From Mangrovimicrobium sp033283265 (GTDB lineage: Bacteria; Pseudomonadota; Gammaproteobacteria; Pseudomonadales; Halieaceae): a stretch of DNA of 64,000 nt. The position numbers were made by a program, and so were the translations under genes. Under the pieces are notes generated by a model. It ran no database searches. It was not told the DNA's origin and saw only the letters and a program-made list of their open reading frames with translations. The DNA lies in the NCBI GenBank assembly GCA_033283265.1, contig JAWMQN010000001.1, positions 1,302,001 through 1,366,000 of the forward strand, given 5' to 3'. This document shows, in pieces, positions 17,583-28,300 of the stretch (positions within the stretch are counted from its first letter, which is position 1; each line of letters begins with the position of its first letter).

Positions 17583-20099
17583 ATGAGCATCCTGCTGTTC
17601 CTGGTCACCGCTCTGGTTCTGATTTACCGGCGGGTCGCGGGCGATACCGCTATGGTCGCCCTCGCCATCGCCACCTTTGTCGGCTGGCTGTTCGACGGTT
17701 TCGGTTTTTTCAGCCTGGTTTTTGGCGCGCTGCTGCTGGCGGCCGCCTTCGTGCTGGTGCGGCCCAGCGACTTCCGCCTGCACAAGGTCAGCCATCCGCT
17801 GCTCGGCTACGTGCGCGGCATGCTGCCGAAACTCTCCGACACCGAGACCGAGGCGCTGAAATCCGGCTCGGTGGACTGGGACGGCGAGCTGTTCTCCGGT
17901 GACCCGCAGTGGCACAAGCTGTTCGACGCCCGCCCCGCCCAGCTCAGCGAGGAGGAACAGGCTTTCGTCGACGGCCCCACGGAAACCCTCTGCACGATGC
18001 TCGACGACTGGGCCATGACCCACGAGGAGTACGACCTGCCCAAGGAGGTCTGGGACTACATCCGCGGCGAGGGCTTCTTCGGCCTGGTGATTCCCGAGGA
18101 ATTCGGCGGCAAGGGCTTCTCCCACACCGCCCACTCGGAAATCGTCATGAAGCTCTCCACCCGCAGTGTGTCCGGCGCGGTCACGGTGATGGTGCCCAAC
18201 TCCCTCGGCCCCGGCGAATTGCTCAACCACTACGGCACCGAGGAGCAGAAAGCCCACTACCTGCCGCGGCTCGCCTCCGGGGAGGAGATCCCCTGCTTCG
18301 CCCTCACCTCGCCGATCGCCGGCTCCGACGCCGGGGCGATCCCCGACAAGGGCATCGTCTGCCGCGGCGAGTGGAACGGCGAGGACGTGCTCGGCATGAA
18401 GGTGACCTGGAACAAGCGCTACATCACCCTCGCCCCGGTGGCCACCCTGATCGGCCTGGCCATCAAGGTCTACGACCCGGAGGGGCTGCTGGGCGACGAG
18501 GAAGTGGTCGGCGTGACCTGCGTGCTGGTGCCCCGCGACCTCGAGGGCGTCAATGCCGGCACCCGCCACCTGCCGATGAACACGGTGTTCATGAACGGGC
18601 CGACCTGGGGCACCGACGTGTTCATCCCCATGAGCCAGGTGATCGGCGGCGAGGCCATGCTCGGCAAGGGCTGGACCATGCTGCTGGAGTGCCTGTCCAT
18701 CGGCCGCTCGATCTCGCTGCCCGCCCTCGGCACCGGCGCCGGCAAGCTGGCCTCGCTGGTCACCGGCGCCTACGCCTTCACCCGCGAGCAGTTCGGCCGC
18801 AACATCAGCCAGTTCGAGGGCGTGCAGGAGGCGCTGGAATCCCTCGCCGGCTACACCTACCAGATGAACGCCGCGCGCCTGCTCACCGCCGGCATGCTCG
18901 ACCGCGGCGTGCGCCCCTCGGTGCCCTCGGCCCTGCTCAAGTACCACAACACGGAGCTGATGCGGCAGGCCATCAACCACGCCATGGACGTGGTCGCCGG
19001 CCGCGGCGTCATCACCGGGCCGCGCAACTTCCTCGCCCGGGCCTACCAGGCGGTGCCGATTGCCATCACCGTGGAGGGGGCCAACATCCTCACCCGCAGC
19101 CTGATGGTCTTCGGCCAGGGGGCGATCCGCTGCCACCCCTACATCACCGAGGAGATCATGGCCGCGGAGAACCCCGACGGCGCCGCCGGCGCGCGCGATT
19201 TCGACGCGGTGTTCTACCGGCACATTGCCCACACCAGCCGCAACGGCCTGCGCGCACTGCTGCTGGCCTACGCCGGCGGCGCCCTGGAGAGCGTGCCCGA
19301 CACCGGCGGCCTGCAGCGTTACTACCGCCAGCTGTCGCGCTTCTCCGCCGCCTTCGCCCTGCTCACCGACGTCACCCTGCTCAGTGTCGGCGGTGGCCTG
19401 AAGGCCCGCCAGCGGCTCTCGGGGCGCATGGCGGACTGCCTCGTCCACCTCTACTACGGCAGCGCGGTGATCAAGTTCTGGCTCGACCAGGACCGCCCGG
19501 ACGACCAGCGGCCGCTGGTGGAGTGGAGCCTGCAGACCAGTATCGCCGGCGCCCAGGAGGCCCTGCTGGCGGCGATCGACAACTTCCCGGTGGCCGCCCT
19601 GCGCTGGCCGCTCAAGCTGCTGGTCTTCCCCCCCGGCTACAGCCGGCAACGGCGCCCGGACGACGCCCTCGGCACCCTGGTCGCAGCGACCATCGTCGAG
19701 GACACCCCGCTGCGCGAGTTCCTCGCCGAGGGCGCCTACTGGAACGACAATCCCCAGGATCCGGTGGGCCGGGTGCTCAATGCCTACCGCCTGGCCCAGG
19801 ACACCCGCGCCACCCGCGACAAGCTGCACCGGGCGATTCGCGCCCGCGACGAGGACCAGCTCGACGCCATCGCCCTGCTGCTGGGACACCAGCGGGCGGA
19901 ACTGGTGGAGTGGGCTGTCGCAGAGAACATCATCGAGGAGAGCGAGGCGGAGACCCTGCTCGACGCGCTCAACGCCCTCTACGACGTGATCCGGGTCGAT
20001 GCCTTCGACGCCGAGGGCATCCGCCGCCTGGCGGAGTGCGCGCGCGGCAAGCGGCAGGTGGTGGAGCGGCCGCCGCGGCCGGCGGGGATTCCGCGCTAG
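17583..20099 (+). CDS. fadE: Membrane-associated long-chain acyl-CoA dehydrogenase FadE
   Basis: An 838-residue enzyme for the first step of fatty acid beta-oxidation (acyl-CoA to trans-2-enoyl-CoA, FAD-dependent). The two N-terminal hydrophobic helices (residues about 2-20 and 25-58) and the large C-terminal extension after residue 500 are characteristic of the gammaproteobacterial FadE/YafH type, about twice the length of ordinary acyl-CoA dehydrogenases. IPEEFGGKGFS, CFALTSPIAGSDAG and the TREQFGRNISQFEGVQEAL region mark the flavin and substrate fold. The start at ATG 17583 has a weak AACGAGG site. It stands alone, divergent from the phoD-like gene. A palindromic repeat follows the stop. 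Confidence 0.95.
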   Translation: MSILLFLVTALVLIYRRVAGDTAMVALAIATFVGWLFDGFGFFSLVFGALLLAAAFVLVRPSDFRLHKVSHPLLGYVRGMLPKLSDTETEALKSGSVDWDGELFSGDPQWHKLFDARPAQLSEEEQAFVDGPTETLCTMLDDWAMTHEEYDLPKEVWDYIRGEGFFGLVIPEEFGGKGFSHTAHSEIVMKLSTRSVSGAVTVMVPNSLGPGELLNHYGTEEQKAHYLPRLASGEEIPCFALTSPIAGSDAGAIPDKGIVCRGEWNGEDVLGMKVTWNKRYITLAPVATLIGLAIKVYDPEGLLGDEEVVGVTCVLVPRDLEGVNAGTRHLPMNTVFMNGPTWGTDVFIPMSQVIGGEAMLGKGWTMLLECLSIGRSISLPALGTGAGKLASLVTGAYAFTREQFGRNISQFEGVQEALESLAGYTYQMNAARLLTAGMLDRGVRPSVPSALLKYHNTELMRQAINHAMDVVAGRGVITGPRNFLARAYQAVPIAITVEGANILTRSLMVFGQGAIRCHPYITEEIMAAENPDGAAGARDFDAVFYRHIAHTSRNGLRALLLAYAGGALESVPDTGGLQRYYRQLSRFSAAFALLTDVTLLSVGGGLKARQRLSGRMADCLVHLYYGSAVIKFWLDQDRPDDQRPLVEWSLQTSIAGAQEALLAAIDNFPVAALRWPLKLLVFPPGYSRQRRPDDALGTLVAATIVEDTPLREFLAEGAYWNDNPQDPVGRVLNAYRLAQDTRATRDKLHRAIRARDEDQLDAIALLLGHQRAELVEWAVAENIIEESEAETLLDALNALYDVIRVDAFDAEGIRRLAECARGKRQVVERPPRPAGIPR

Positions 20100-20120
20100 G
20101 GGGTCGGGGCACTCCGTAGT

Positions 20121-20146
20121 GGGGTCAGAGTCGTGACTCTGACCCC
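20121..20146. repeat. Dispersed palindromic repeat, single copy
   Basis: A perfect 12-base inverted repeat, GGGGTCAGAGTC-GT-GACTCTGACCCC, 22 bases after the fadE stop and preceded by ACTCCGTAG. The same 26-base element with the same CTCCGTAG flank occurs three times in tandem at 29643-29849. It behaves like a REP-type or mobile palindrome and may protect or end the fadE transcript. Confidence 0.75.
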
Positions 20147-20304
20147 GATCAGAGCGAGTCCTGCCCTCGATCGAAGTCCGAAAAAACCACGTGCCCACCC
20201 GCCAAAACTCTGCTATTTTCCGCGCCGGCCCCGCCCTCCCGGCGGGGCACTGCAGCTTCCCTGTCTCGCAGGCGCTTCCCGCCTCCCTGAGGACCACCGC
20301 CACA

Positions 20305-20976
20305 ATGTTGAACACCTCCACCGCGCTTGCCGACGACGGCCGCTCCGGCGAGGAGACCCTGTTCGCCCGCATCGCCGGTGATATCCGCGCCCAGGGCTAC
20401 AGCATCAACCCCCTCGCCCTGCCGCCCGAGCTGGCCCTGCCCCTGGCTGGGCACGTGCAGGCATTGGCGCCGGCGCAATTCGCCCGCGCCGGCACCGGCC
20501 GCCAGCAGGATCACGGGCTGAACGATTTCGTCCGCCGCGACGAGATCTGCTGGATAGATGGTGAGTCGAGCGCCGGCGCGGCGTGGCTGGGCTGGGCGGA
20601 GCGGCTGCGCTGCTTCCTCAATCGCGAGCTGCTGCTCGGCCTGTTTTCCTTCGAGAGCCACTTTGCCCACTACGGGCCGGGAGATTTCTACCGCCGTCAC
20701 CTCGACGCCTTCCGCGGCGAGGCCAACCGCATGCTGTCGCTGGTCGCCTACCTCAATTCCAGCTGGCAGCCCGGCGAGGGCGGCGAGTTGGTCCTCTACC
20801 GGAGCGCCGAGGACAGCGAGGGAATCCGGGTGGTGCCGGCCATGGGCAGCGTGGTGGCCTTTCTCAGCGAGGAGTTCCCCCACGAAGTGCTGGCGGCGGA
20901 GCGCGACCGCTACTCCATCGCCGGCTGGTTCCGGCTCAACAGCTCGGTTGCGGGGCGGATCGACCCGCCCCGCTGA
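20305..20976 (+). CDS. 2OG-Fe(II) oxygenase (prolyl 4-hydroxylase-like)
   Basis: A 223-residue cytoplasmic protein with the double-stranded beta-helix iron site: His132-x-Asp134 (RRHLDAF) and distal His193 (FPHEVL), with Arg202 (DRYSIAGWF) well placed to bind 2-oxoglutarate. The core sequence GDFYRRHLD...LVAYLNSSW...GGELVLY matches PF13640-type hydroxylases, which modify protein side chains or small molecules; the substrate is unknown. The start is ATG 20305, with GAGGA about 12 bases upstream. It stands alone between fadE and the divergent envelope-stress locus. Confidence 0.85.
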   Translation: MLNTSTALADDGRSGEETLFARIAGDIRAQGYSINPLALPPELALPLAGHVQALAPAQFARAGTGRQQDHGLNDFVRRDEICWIDGESSAGAAWLGWAERLRCFLNRELLLGLFSFESHFAHYGPGDFYRRHLDAFRGEANRMLSLVAYLNSSWQPGEGGELVLYRSAEDSEGIRVVPAMGSVVAFLSEEFPHEVLAAERDRYSIAGWFRLNSSVAGRIDPPR

Positions 20977-21055
20977 TCGAAGCGCGCAGCGGGCTGCCGG
21001 TTACAGCCGCCAGCCAGTGACAACCCGCTGCGCAGACAGGTCACGGAGCCGGGGC

Positions 21056-21517
21056 TCAGTTGCACTCGTAGGGCGGCAGTTCCACCCGCCGCTCGCTGCC
21101 GTCCTGGTAGCGCTCGATACGGTAGCAACCGCTGACGGTGGACGGCGCCTGGGTATAGGTCGTCGTCGTGGTCACGCTGTTATGCTGACTGTGACCCAGC
21201 GAGTAACCGATCGCCCCGCCAACCAGGGCCGCGCCCAGCGGCAGGTAGGGGTCGTAGTTGCTGTAGTAGACCCGCGTGCCGCGATAGTAGCGGGGGTAGT
21301 GGTGGACATAATGATGCCGCACCTCGGGCCGGTAGTAGCCGTGATGGGAACCTGAATACTTGCCGCTCCAGTGCTTGCCGCCGTGGTGGCTGTCCTTGTA
21401 ACCGTGCCCCTTGTTCCAGCCCCGGTGGTCGTTCCCCTGGCCGCCGCGATCAGCCAGCGCCAGCGTGGAACCGCTCGCCAGTACCAGTGACATCAGAATT
21501 GCCGAGAATCGTTTCAT
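21056..21517 (-). CDS. Exported His/Tyr-rich glycine-zipper protein
   Basis: A 153-residue protein with a Sec signal peptide (cleavage after ALA, about residue 22), a central segment very rich in His, Gly and Tyr (HHYVHHYPRYYRG), a glycine-zipper helix (LGAALVGGAIGYSLGH, about residues 95-110) and a C-terminal CYRIERYQDGSERRVELPP domain closed by a second cysteine. Similar RcnB-like or glycine-zipper envelope proteins are often metal- or stress-responsive, but no activity is established. GGAGG precedes ATG 21517. It is the minus-strand partner of the symmetric PhoP-type promoter at 21570-21618, so it is probably controlled by the two-component system opposite. Confidence 0.75.
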   Translation of the reverse strand: MKRFSAILMSLVLASGSTLALADRGGQGNDHRGWNKGHGYKDSHHGGKHWSGKYSGSHHGYYRPEVRHHYVHHYPRYYRGTRVYYSNYDPYLPLGAALVGGAIGYSLGHSQHNSVTTTTTYTQAPSTVSGCYRIERYQDGSERRVELPPYECN

Positions 21518-21569
21518 TGCGTTGGTCCTCCAAAGTGCTCATGCACGCTCACAGATTAGCGAGCGGGAG

Positions 21570-21618
21570 CTGAACCGAGGCTGAACGCAAAAAAGATTTT
21601 CGTTCAGGGAGGGTTCAG
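21570..21618. promoter_or_regulatory. Mirror-image pair of PhoP-type boxes in a divergent promoter
   Basis: Plus strand: GTTCAG at 21602 and 21613 (11-bp spacing), then 11 bases, then GAGAAT as a -10 candidate. Minus strand: the same GTTCAG-N5-GTTCAG (21586 to 21570), then 11 bases, then TAATCT as -10. Together they form a large inverted repeat with 12- and 7-base perfect arms. Each box ends 53 bases from its start codon (21671 and 21517). Known PhoP boxes are hexamer repeats with 11-bp period placed about 11-12 bp before the -10, and a PhoP/PhoQ-like pair is encoded just downstream. Confidence 0.7.
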
Positions 21619-21670
21619 CTCCCGGGCGGGAGAATAGGCATGAGTAAATAATCCCGAAGGAGAGACCGCC

Positions 21671-22183
21671 ATGTACAAGACCCTGATCGCGACAGCGCTG
21701 GCCCTGCCCGTGGCGGTGGCGCAGGCCCAGGGCAGCAGCTATATCAACGCCCCGGTGGTGCAGAGCGAGCCGATTGTCGAGGTGGTCACCCGCAAGATCC
21801 CCCACGAGTCCTGCCGCGACGAGCAGGTCCGGGTGGTCAACAGCGGCGGCCACTCGGCGACGCCGGGACTGCTCGGCGCGGTGGTCGGCGGGGTGGTTGG
21901 CGGCGCAGCGGGGCACAACAGCCGCTACCAGCCGGTGATCGCCGGCGCCGGCGCCCTGCTCGGCGCGTCCATCGGCACCGACATGGCCCACCGCCAGTCG
22001 GCCCAGGCCTACTATGTCAACGAGCGTCGCTGCAGCACCGAATATGAACTGCGCGACATCGAACGTGTCGTGGGGTATCGTGTCGCCTACCAGTATCAGG
22101 GCAATACCTATTACACCCGGACTGACTCAGCGCCGGGTAGCACCATCCGGCTGCGTGTCGACGTGACCCCGGCCGGGTACTGA
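21671..22183 (+). CDS. Glycine-zipper 2TM-domain envelope protein
   Basis: A 170-residue exported protein: signal peptide ending in AQA (about residue 18), then a Rickettsia 17-kDa-antigen-type glycine zipper (GLLGAVVGGVVGGAAGH and AGAGALLGASIG, about residues 75-110), then a C-terminal domain with YYVNERRCSTEYE. It lacks a lipobox. Such proteins sit in the envelope and often respond to envelope stress. AAGGAGA precedes the ATG. It is the first gene after the PhoP-type box and heads the likely operon with the PepSY-like, response regulator and kinase genes, 25 bases before the next start. Confidence 0.8.
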   Translation: MYKTLIATALALPVAVAQAQGSSYINAPVVQSEPIVEVVTRKIPHESCRDEQVRVVNSGGHSATPGLLGAVVGGVVGGAAGHNSRYQPVIAGAGALLGASIGTDMAHRQSAQAYYVNERRCSTEYELRDIERVVGYRVAYQYQGNTYYTRTDSAPGSTIRLRVDVTPAGY

Positions 22184-22208
22184 CACCGAGGAGCTCCTGC
22201 GCGACACC

Positions 22209-22538
22209 ATGCCACGCCATTCATTGCTGCGAATCCTTTGCCTCGGCCTGGTTTGTTGCGCACTGACGGCGATCCCGGCCACGCCCGAGGCCATCGCCCA
22301 GCCCGGCAAACACGCCAGCCAGGGCGGCAAGAAGGACAGTTCCGGCCAGCAGCAGAAACAGAACAAGCAGAAGTCGTCAAAGAACGGCGGCCAGGGGATG
22401 AGCGCACAACAGGCGGCGGCACAGGCCCAGGCGCGCTACGGCGGCCGGGTATTGAAGGTCGAGCCGCGCGGCGACGGCTACAGCGTGCGCCTGCTGCGGG
22501 ATGACGGCCGGGTGATCACGGTTTCCATCGGGGACTGA
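22209..22538 (+). CDS. Exported PepSY-like small protein
   Basis: A 109-residue protein with a signal peptide (about residues 1-31), a Lys/Gln-rich low-complexity linker and a C-terminal half shaped like a PepSY-type domain: QAAAQAQARYGGRVLKVEP, then YSVRLLRDDGRVITVSI. Small periplasmic PepSY proteins commonly sit directly before PhoP/PhoQ-type genes and are proposed to modulate the sensor; that role is inferred here from position. Its stop is 2 bases before the response regulator start, which indicates translational coupling. Confidence 0.75.
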   Translation: MPRHSLLRILCLGLVCCALTAIPATPEAIAQPGKHASQGGKKDSSGQQQKQNKQKSSKNGGQGMSAQQAAAQAQARYGGRVLKVEPRGDGYSVRLLRDDGRVITVSIGD

Positions 22539-22540
22539 AC

Positions 22541-23220
<680 letters not shown>

Positions 23221-23224
<4 letters not shown>

Positions 23225-24552
23225 ACCTCCTGCTCAACTCCATCTCCGGGCGGCTGGTGCTGGGCAGCGCCCTGTTGCTGGCGCTGTTTCTCTCCGCCAG
23301 CGGCTGGTACCTCGAGGGCAGCCACCGGCGCAGCCTGGAGGCGGCCCAGGCCGAGCGCCTGCAACTGCAGCTGTTCACCCTGCTGGCCCAGACGGAGTTT
23401 GGCGCCAGCCTGCAACTGCCGGCGGAACTCGTCGAGGGGCGCTACAACCAGCCCAACTCCGGCCTGTTCGCCCGCGTCACCGACGCCAACGGCAAGATCC
23501 TCTGGCTCTCGCCCTCTTCGGTGACGCTGCCCACCACTGTCACCAGTGCCGCGCCGACGCCCCTGCAGCCCGGCGAGCACATGTTCGCCCGCCGCGACGA
23601 CCTCTACACCCTGGTCTGGCAGGTGGTGTGGGCCACCGACGAGGGCGAGGAAATCCCCCTCCAGTTCATGGTGATGGAGACGGCGACGCCACTGGAGGCG
23701 GATCTCGCCGTCTACCAGCGCGGGCTGCGCCTGTGGCTGGGCATCTCGGCCCTCCTGCTGCTGCTGTTCCTCGCCGCGGTACTGAGCTGGGCCCTGCGCC
23801 CGCTGCGCCGGCTGGCGGCGGAGGTCGCCGCCATCGAGGCCGGCGAAGCGGAGCAGCTGGGCGACAACTACCCCCACGAGATCCAGCCGCTCACCGGCAA
23901 CCTCAATACCCTGCTGGCCGGCGAGCGGCAGCGCCGGGAGCGGGTGCGCAATACCCTCGGCGACCTCGCCCACAGCCTGAAAACGCCGCTCGCAGTGCTG
24001 CGCGGCGCCGACGCGGAGCGGCCCGACTACCCGGAGCTGGTGCGCGAGCAGAGCGCGCAGATGGAACAGATCGTCAGCTACCAGCTGCAGCGGGCCTCGG
24101 GCGGCAGCCACCGCCTGCTGCAGCTGATCGCGGTGGCACCGGTGGTCGAGCGCCTGCGCCAGTCACTGCTCAAGGTCTATGCCGACAAGCGGTTGCTGAT
24201 CAGCTGCGAGGTCGACCCGGCCTGCCGCTTTCGCGGCGACGAGCGGGACCTGATGGAAGTGCTCGGCAACCTGATGGACAACGCCTGCAAGTACGGCCAC
24301 AGCCAGGTGCGGATTCGCGCCGAGGGCAGCGCACCGAAGACCCTGCGCCTGAAGATCGAGGACGACGGCCCGGGGATTCCGCCCGGGAAGCGCCAGCACA
24401 GCCTGCTGCGCGGCACCCGCCTCGACCAGATGAGCCCCGGCCAGGGCCTGGGCCTGGCGGTGGCGGCGGATATCGTCGAGTCCTACCGCGGCTGGCTGGA
24501 AATCAACGACAGCAGCCTGGGCGGGGCGCAGGTGGCGGTCGTCCTGCCCTGA
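23221..24552 (+). CDS. PhoQ-like sensor histidine kinase
   Basis: A 443-residue inner-membrane kinase starting at GTG 23221 inside the previous stop. Transmembrane helices lie at about residues 8-28 and 172-195, bracketing a periplasmic sensor domain of about 140 residues with acidic patches. The HAMP-like segment is followed by a dimerisation box, LGDLAHSLKTPLAVL, with His251, closely matching the PhoQ version, and by an ATPase domain (LMDNACKYG, DDGPGIPPG, GQGLGLAVAADI). It should phosphorylate the adjacent regulator in response to envelope cues such as divalent cations or cationic peptides (known for PhoQ, inferred here). Confidence 0.92.
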
Positions 24553-24571
24553 GCGCCCAACCCGGCCAAGT

Positions 24572-25129
24572 TCAGTCAGCCGCGGTAAAGCTCGCCGCCC
24601 AACTCTCCACCTGGCCGCGCTGCACCCGGTCGACGATCTTCGCCAGCTCGGCAAAGCCCTGCTCTGCATAGCCACTCACCCGGTATTCGTGCACCAGCCG
24701 CGTGGCGCCCGCCCCGTCCGGCTCCAGCACGAAACTCGCTGCCCCGTGCAGGCCCATCGCCTGCAGCGGCCCGAGACCGCCCAGCAGCACCAGGGACTGG
24801 CCCGGGCGCAGCTGTGACACCACCAGGTGCTGCACCGCCAGCCCGTCGGCGCGCTCGCAAAAACAGCCCCCGGGCTGCAATTCCAGCGAGAGATTGGCGC
24901 GGCCCCCGGACCAGGTGTGGGCGGCGTCCCACCACTGTTCGGGATGCACCAGCCGCTGCCAGGCCGCATCGATACCGACCGGCGCCAGCGCCTCGACCCG
25001 CAGCGCGAAGCCCGCACTGTTGCTGCCGAGAACCTCGGCCTGCAGCGCCCCGGCCCAGAGGCTGAGTGCGCCTGCGGCCAGCCGCGCGAGAAGCCCTGCG
25101 CCTCTGCGCCCGCCTGTAGCTGTAGTCAT
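24572..25129 (-). CDS. Exported SRPBCC (START-like) domain protein
   Basis: A 185-residue protein with an N-terminal signal peptide (about residues 1-31, ending ALQA) and a single SRPBCC/polyketide-cyclase-like fold: VEALAPVGIDAAWQRLVHPEQWWD, then LSLELQPGGCFCE, then a C-terminal long helix (FAELAKIVDRVQRGQVESW). Such domains bind hydrophobic ligands; the ligand is unknown. The exported location is less usual than cytoplasmic AHSA1-type members. Convergent with the kinase gene (19 bases between stops) and divergent from the NCS1-kinase gene. Confidence 0.75.
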   Translation of the reverse strand: MTTATGGRRGAGLLARLAAGALSLWAGALQAEVLGSNSAGFALRVEALAPVGIDAAWQRLVHPEQWWDAAHTWSGGRANLSLELQPGGCFCERADGLAVQHLVVSQLRPGQSLVLLGGLGPLQAMGLHGAASFVLEPDGAGATRLVHEYRVSGYAEQGFAELAKIVDRVQRGQVESWAASFTAAD

Positions 25130-25330
25130 GGATTTCGCCCCCCTGCTGTCTCGACTGCAGTATAGCCCCGCCCACCTACGCTAAACGACGTATTGGCCAA
25201 AGCGACACGGTATTGCGATACTGCCTGCTTTCCTCCGCCTGAAGCCGGGCCAGGGCTGCTACCCTGCCGCCTGCCCGCTGCCCGGGCGTCAACCACCACG
25301 GCGACCAGCAGGCGAGACACCCAGGCATTC

Positions 25331-28300
25331 ATGCGCCCCTCACAGCACATTTTCCGCACCCGCCGCCAGTACAACCAGTGGGTGGGCAACCAGACGCTGG
25401 AGGATTACGCCCTGCGCTTCACCGCCAAGCGGGCGCGGCGCTTCAAACCCTGGGTGGTGGCGACCACCGCGCTGGGCGGCGCCGCGGCCTTCCTCGCGCT
25501 GGAGGCGATCGGCGGCGCCATCACCCTCAGCTACGGCTTCGTCAACGCCTTCTGGGCACTGATCACTGTCGGCCTGGTGATCTTCATTACCGGCCTGCCG
25601 ATCACCTACCACGCGGCGAAATACGGCGTGGACATCGACCTGCTGACCCGCGGCGCCGGCTTCGGCTACCTCGGCTCGACCATCACCTCGCTGATCTACG
25701 CCTCCTTCACCTTCCTGTTCTTCGCCATCGAGGCGGCCATCCTCGCCATGGCGCTGAAGGCCCTGTTCGGCATCCCACCGGCGATCGGCTACATCCTCTG
25801 CGCGGTGGCGGTGATCCCTATCGTGACCCACGGCATCACCTTCATCTCGCGCTTCCAGGTACATACCCAGTACCTGTGGATCGGGCTGCAGGTGCTGGCC
25901 CTCGCGGCGATTGTCGCCAACGAGGCGGAGAACCTCGGCGGCTGGGTGGAGTTTGCCGGCACCGGCGCGGCGGCCGAGCGCGGCGGCAGCTTCGACCTGC
26001 TGCTGTTCGGCGCCGCGGCCTCGGTACTGTTCGCGCTGATGGCGCAGATCGGCGAGCAGGTCGACTACCTGCGCTTCCTGCCGCCGCAGGAGGAGACCGG
26101 CAAGCTGCGCTGGTGGGCGGCGATGGTGATCGCCGGGCCGGGCTGGGTGTTCATCGGCGTGCCGAAGATGCTGCTCGGCTCCTTCCTCGCCTGGCTGGCC
26201 TTCAGCCGGGGCGTCGGTGCGGAACTGGCCGCCGACCCCACCCACATGTACCAGGGCGCCTACAACTACATCACCAGTTCGCCGACCGTCGCCCTGGTGC
26301 TGGCCGGGGTGATGGTGATCATCTCCCAGCTCAAGATCAACGTGACCAACGCCTACGCCGGCTCCATCGCCTGGTCGAACTTCTTCTCCCGCCTCACCCA
26401 CAACCACCCCGGCCGGGTGGTGTGGCTGGTGTTCAACGTGGCCATCGCCCTGCTGCTGATGGAGCTGGGCATCTACCGCGCGCTGGAGAACATCCTCTCG
26501 GCCTTCGCCATCATCGCCGTGAGCTGGCTGGGCTCCCTCAGCGCCGACCTGATGATCAACAAGCGCCTCGGCCTGTCGCCGCCCTTCATCGAGTTCAAGC
26601 GCGCCTACCTCTACGACATCAACCCGGTGGGCGTCGGCTCGATGTTCCTCGCCACCACCGCCGGCATGCTCTGCCACCTCGGCGTGTTCGGCCCGGTGCC
26701 CGCGGCGCTGACCCACTTCATCACCCTCGGCTGCACCTTCGTTGCGGTGCCGCTGATCGCCTGGATCACCGGCGGCCGCTACTACATCGCCCGCCAGCCC
26801 GACGAGCACCTGCTGGCGCGCAGCGAGCACGAGTGCGTGATCTGCGAGAATCACTTCGAGACCGAGGACATGAGCGGCTGCCCGGCCTACCAGGGCCCTA
26901 TCTGCTCGCTCTGCTGCACCCTCGACTCGCGCTGCTACGACGTCTGCAAGAGCGAGGCGCGCTTCTCCACCCAGGTGGTGCAGTTCCTCGGCAAGCTGCT
27001 GCCGCCGGTGGCGATGCGCCGGGTGGACAGCCGCCTGGGGCGTTTCCTCAGTATCCTGCTGCTGATTTCCCTCGCCAACGGGGCGATGCTCTCCCTCGCC
27101 TACTACCATATCGACGCCCAGGACCCGGTGGTCGCCGAGACACTCAGGCAGTTGCTGAACACCCTGTTCTTCCTGCTCATGATCATCTTCGGGGTGATCG
27201 CCTGGCTGTTCCTGCTCGCCCACGAGAGCCGCGCCGTCGCCCACGAGGAGACGGCGCGGCAGACCGAGCTGCTGTTGCAGGAGATCGAGGCCCACCGGCA
27301 GACCGACCGCGAACTGCAAACGGCCAAGGAAATCGCCGAGGCCGCCAACGACGCCAAGAGCCGCTATCTCTCCGGCATCAGCCACGAGTTGCGCACGCCG
27401 CTGCAGTCGATCCTCGGCTATACGCAGATCCTCGCCCGCGACGAGCGCATCCCCGAGGACCGGCGCAATTCGCTGGCGATCATCCGCCGCTCCGGCGAGT
27501 ACCTGGCCGACCTGATCGAGGGCCTGCTCGACATCTCGCGCATCGAGGCCGGCAAGCTGCGCATCCACCGCGACCGGGTGGACCTGGAGACCATGCTCAA
27601 CGAGATCGTCAACATGTTTTCCCTGCAGGCCGCGGGCAAGAGTATCGAGTTCCGCTACGAACGCGACACGCACCTGCCGCGCTTCGTCTATACCGACGGC
27701 AAGCGGCTGCGCCAGGTACTCATCAACCTGCTCTCCAACGCGGTGAAATTCACCCATAACGGCGAGGTCGTCCTGCGCATCGTCTACCGCAACCAGGTGG
27801 CGAAAATCAGCGTCAGCGACACCGGGGTGGGGATTGCCGAAAGCGACCTGCAGCGCATCTTCAACCCCTTCGAGCGCGCCCACACCAACGGCAACCCGGA
27901 GGTCGCCGGCACCGGCCTCGGCCTGACCATCGTCAAGTTGCTCTCGGAGATCATGGGCGGCGACCTCGAGGTGCAGAGCACCGCCGGCAGCGGCAGTACC
28001 TTCACCCTGAGCCTGATGCTCAACAGCGCCGGCCCACTGCAGGCCGCGGTACCCGAAGGCGGCAATATCACCGGCTTCAGCGGTGCCCCGCGCACGCTGA
28101 TGGTGGTCGATGACGAACCCACCCACCGCAGCCTGATGAGCGACTACCTCGCCCCCCTGGGCTTCACCGTGCTCGAGGCGGAAGACGCGGAAAACTGCCT
28201 GGAACTGCTCGGGCGCCACGCCGCGGACGCCTTCCTGCTGGATGTCTCCATGCCCGGCATGAACGGCCTCGAGCTGGCCCGGGCCCTGCGCAGGCAGGGT

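Noticed and set aside
17544..20372. 942-residue minus-strand frame opposite fadE
   Set aside because: The plus strand carries a complete, well-recognised FadE; the antisense frame has no ribosome binding site or conserved motif.
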